A stretch of DNA of 64,000 nt from Spirochaetia bacterium (GTDB taxonomy: Bacteria; Spirochaetota; Spirochaetia; Sphaerochaetales; Sphaerochaetaceae), in assembly GCA_022482625.1 (NCBI GenBank), contig JAKVOU010000001.1, positions 2,094,784-2,158,783 of the forward strand. The letters run 5' to 3'. Position 1 is the first letter of the stretch. Every line of letters starts with the position of its first letter. Shown here one piece after another: positions 62,077 to 64,000 of the stretch. The position numbers and the translations under genes were made by a program. The notes under the pieces were generated by a model. The model searched no databases. It had not been told where the DNA came from and worked only from the letters and a program-made list of their open reading frames with translations.

Positions 62077-64000
62077 TTAGTTGAACCAGACGTCTGTAAC
62101 GACAGGAATCTGTTTGGCTTCCTGGGAGAAACCTTCATTGTACGAAATAGAAAATTCCGGACCGCAGATGATTTTCGTTTCTTCAGTCGGACTTTCCTGC
62201 TGTTCGTCTTCTTCAGTATAGGTTTCATCTTCAATTCTGGCCGATGAGTTGTCTTTTTGGAACAACAAATCTACCTGTATAGTTCCGTTTCCATCTGCAT
62301 GGGTAACCAAAAGATCCCTTAGTTGCGTAAGATAATCCATGTTTGATTGGGCAATTGTCTGATTTACTTTTATGAAGCAGTTTTTCAATGCAACAGGAGG
62401 TAGCTGTGAAGGATCAACAACCTCATCAATGAGGAAACTGATTTTGTCCATGCCCCTTTTGTTGTCAAATTTTCCTGTAAAACCATGGATGCTGTCTGCT
62501 GCTAGGAGATCTTTATAACGTTCCCAACCATCAGAGAATATCGTAGCATCTATGGTACCGTTTTTGTCAACCAAAGTAAGGAATCCCATCCGCTTGTTGT
62601 TTTTCTTGCTTGTGTATTGCTTGACGGATTGAATCATTGCAATGATGGAAACTGTTCTTCCGAAAGGAAGCTTTGTCGGCTCACCGAGATTTACTACGAC
62701 ACTTTTCTTTATGGCATCTGCGTACACATCCATCGGATGTCCTGAAATATAGAAACCGAGCAGTTCTTTTTCTTTTTCAAGTTTTTCCATGATTTTCCAA
62801 TCAGGAACCGGAACCATGTTGAACTGATTGATTTCTTCCGTTTCTTCTTCGCCGAAGAGAGAAAGTTGCCCATATTGGTTGTCTTCATGGCTCTTTGCAA
62901 CGAATTTCAACATTTCCGGCAGATTGGTCAGCAAGGTGGGTCTGTTGACACCGAGCTTGTCAAAGACTCCTGCACAGATCAGTGATTCTATGAGCTTGGA
63001 GTTCAATACCTTCGAGCTGCTGCGCATAAGGAAATCCATGAAATCCTTATACGGTCCGTTTTTCTCCCGTTCTTCTACTATTTGCTGCACAGCACCTTCT
63101 CCAACGTTCTTGATACCGCTCAATCCGTAGATGATCTGGTTGTCAACGACTGTGAATTGGTTTTCGGAGTAGTTGATCGTCGGGGGCAATACCTTGATAC
63201 CCATTTCCTTGCATACGGCCAGATATTCGCTGTATTTGTCTGGATTGTTGATTTCATTGGTAAGGTTCGCGGCCATGAACTCTGCAGGGTAGTTTGCCTT
63301 GAGATAGGCAGTCTGGTAAGCAATGATGGAATATGCCACTGCATGAGACTTGTTGAAACCATAGCCCGCGAAAGGTTCAAGCATTTCAAATATTTCTATG
63401 GCATGCTCTTTGCTATGGCCTTTCTTTGCCGCTCCTGCGATGAACTTGACCTTTTCCTCTGCCAAGGCATAGACTTTTTTCTTACCCATGATCCTACGAA
63501 GGATATCTGCTTGCCCCAGGGTGTAGCCTGCAATGATCTGTGCAACCTTCATTACCTGTTCCTGGTAGACTATGACGCCATAGGTAGTCTTCAGTTCATC
63601 TTCAAGAGAAGGGTCTGCATAGGTAATCTGTTGTCTGCCATGCTTGCATTCGATGAATTGTGGGATATAAGCCATCGGTCCCGGCCTGTACAAGGCATTC
63701 AATGCAACCAGGTCTTCCATGTTGCTGGGGGCCGCGTCCCTGAGGATTTTCTGCATGCCGACGGATTCAAACTGGAATACGCAGGTACTGTCACCTTTTC
63801 TCAGCATATCGAAAGTCTGTTGGTCTTCATCTGAAATTGCCTTGAGATCAAAATCAGGATTTCTCTTGTGTATCAGGTCAACGCAATGCTTGAGCAAGGT
63901 AAGAGTCTTCAATCCCAGAAAGTCCATCTTTACGAGGCCGCACTGTTCGATGAGGTCCATCGTGTACTGTGTGGATATGGCACCTGTCTTCGAATCAGAA
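62077..64000 (-). CDS. dnaE: DNA polymerase III subunit alpha, C-terminal part
   Basis: The frame is open to the window edge, giving about 640 C-terminal residues of the replicative polymerase. It includes the end of the palm (LVKMDFLGLKTLTLLKHCVD), the fingers region (VFQFESVGMQKILRDAAP; LNALYRPGPMAYIPQFIECKHG; YQEQVMKVAQIIAGYTLGQADILRRIMGKK), helix-hairpin-helix (YGLSGIKNVGEGAVQQIVE) and OB-fold (VSIIAMIQSVKQYTSKKNNKRMGFLTLVD). The N-terminal PHP domain and catalytic aspartates lie beyond 64000. Confidence 0.97.
   Translation of the reverse strand, partial: SDSKTGAISTQYTMDLIEQCGLVKMDFLGLKTLTLLKHCVDLIHKRNPDFDLKAISDEDQQTFDMLRKGDSTCVFQFESVGMQKILRDAAPSNMEDLVALNALYRPGPMAYIPQFIECKHGRQQITYADPSLEDELKTTYGVIVYQEQVMKVAQIIAGYTLGQADILRRIMGKKKVYALAEEKVKFIAGAAKKGHSKEHAIEIFEMLEPFAGYGFNKSHAVAYSIIAYQTAYLKANYPAEFMAANLTNEINNPDKYSEYLAVCKEMGIKVLPPTINYSENQFTVVDNQIIYGLSGIKNVGEGAVQQIVEEREKNGPYKDFMDFLMRSSSKVLNSKLIESLICAGVFDKLGVNRPTLLTNLPEMLKFVAKSHEDNQYGQLSLFGEEETEEINQFNMVPVPDWKIMEKLEKEKELLGFYISGHPMDVYADAIKKSVVVNLGEPTKLPFGRTVSIIAMIQSVKQYTSKKNNKRMGFLTLVDKNGTIDATIFSDGWERYKDLLAADSIHGFTGKFDNKRGMDKISFLIDEVVDPSQLPPVALKNCFIKVNQTIAQSNMDYLTQLRDLLVTHADGNGTIQVDLLFQKDNSSARIEDETYTEEDEQQESPTEETKIICGPEFSISYNEGFSQEAKQIPVVTDVWFN

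Overview
The window looks like a chromosomal segment of an anaerobic, carbohydrate-fermenting spirochaete of the Sphaerochaeta type. That is inferred from gene content: binding proteins whose mature part begins ANGT, TRAP and ABC sugar uptake, a one-chain pyruvate:ferredoxin oxidoreductase, rubredoxin, NADP-type glutamate dehydrogenase, FabV and a bacterial acyl-ACP thioesterase. No rRNA, tRNA, CRISPR array or prophage was recognised.

Layout. 1-10.1 kb: GNAT acetyltransferase, leuS, an alpha/beta hydrolase ending in an IS1595-type element, a YeiH-like exporter, a CorC/HlyC protein, a small secreted protein and a YhhN-like membrane protein. 10.1-16.2 kb: a GntR/FCD-regulated TRAP transporter with a DHDPS/NAL-type lyase, an HpcH/HpaI aldolase and a YhcH protein, probably for an acidic sugar. 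16.3-20.9 kb: parE, parC and a pseudouridine synthase. 21-27 kb: an arabinoside ABC transporter with a GH51 arabinofuranosidase and an ArsR-type regulator, then nfeD and a second IS copy. 28.7-37.5 kb: an unusual two-receiver PEP/pyruvate-binding protein, gdhA, a LacI regulator divergent from a DUF4867/fucose-isomerase-like pair, and an isolated small gene. 37.7-42.9 kb: nifJ and a lipoprotein. 42.9-52 kb: a nearly complete fatty-acid synthesis locus, accBCDA divergent from fabHDGFZV, with one perfect palindrome across both promoters. 52-55.3 kb: rubredoxin, WYL regulator, slyX, acyl-ACP thioesterase, rsmD and a candidate small RNA. 55.3-59.2 kb: an accessory island with a tripartite HipBST-like toxin-antitoxin system, three evenly spaced operators, an AT-rich hydrolase and a decayed LacI gene. 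59.3-64 kb: recG, a YggT protein and the 3' part of dnaE.

Several genes are split by single-base indels: the hydrolase at 3.7 kb, yhhN, parC (two compensating), fabF and hipB (two). Restoring each frame gives a full-length product of normal size. Because parC and fabF are normally needed for growth, sequencing or assembly indels are a strong alternative to true gene loss. The LacI gene at 58.6 kb looks genuinely decayed.

The two most interesting systems are the hipBST-like locus, with three 18-bp operators exactly 41 bp apart and an apparently leaderless start, and the shared acc/fab operator, which could switch malonyl-CoA supply and chain elongation together.
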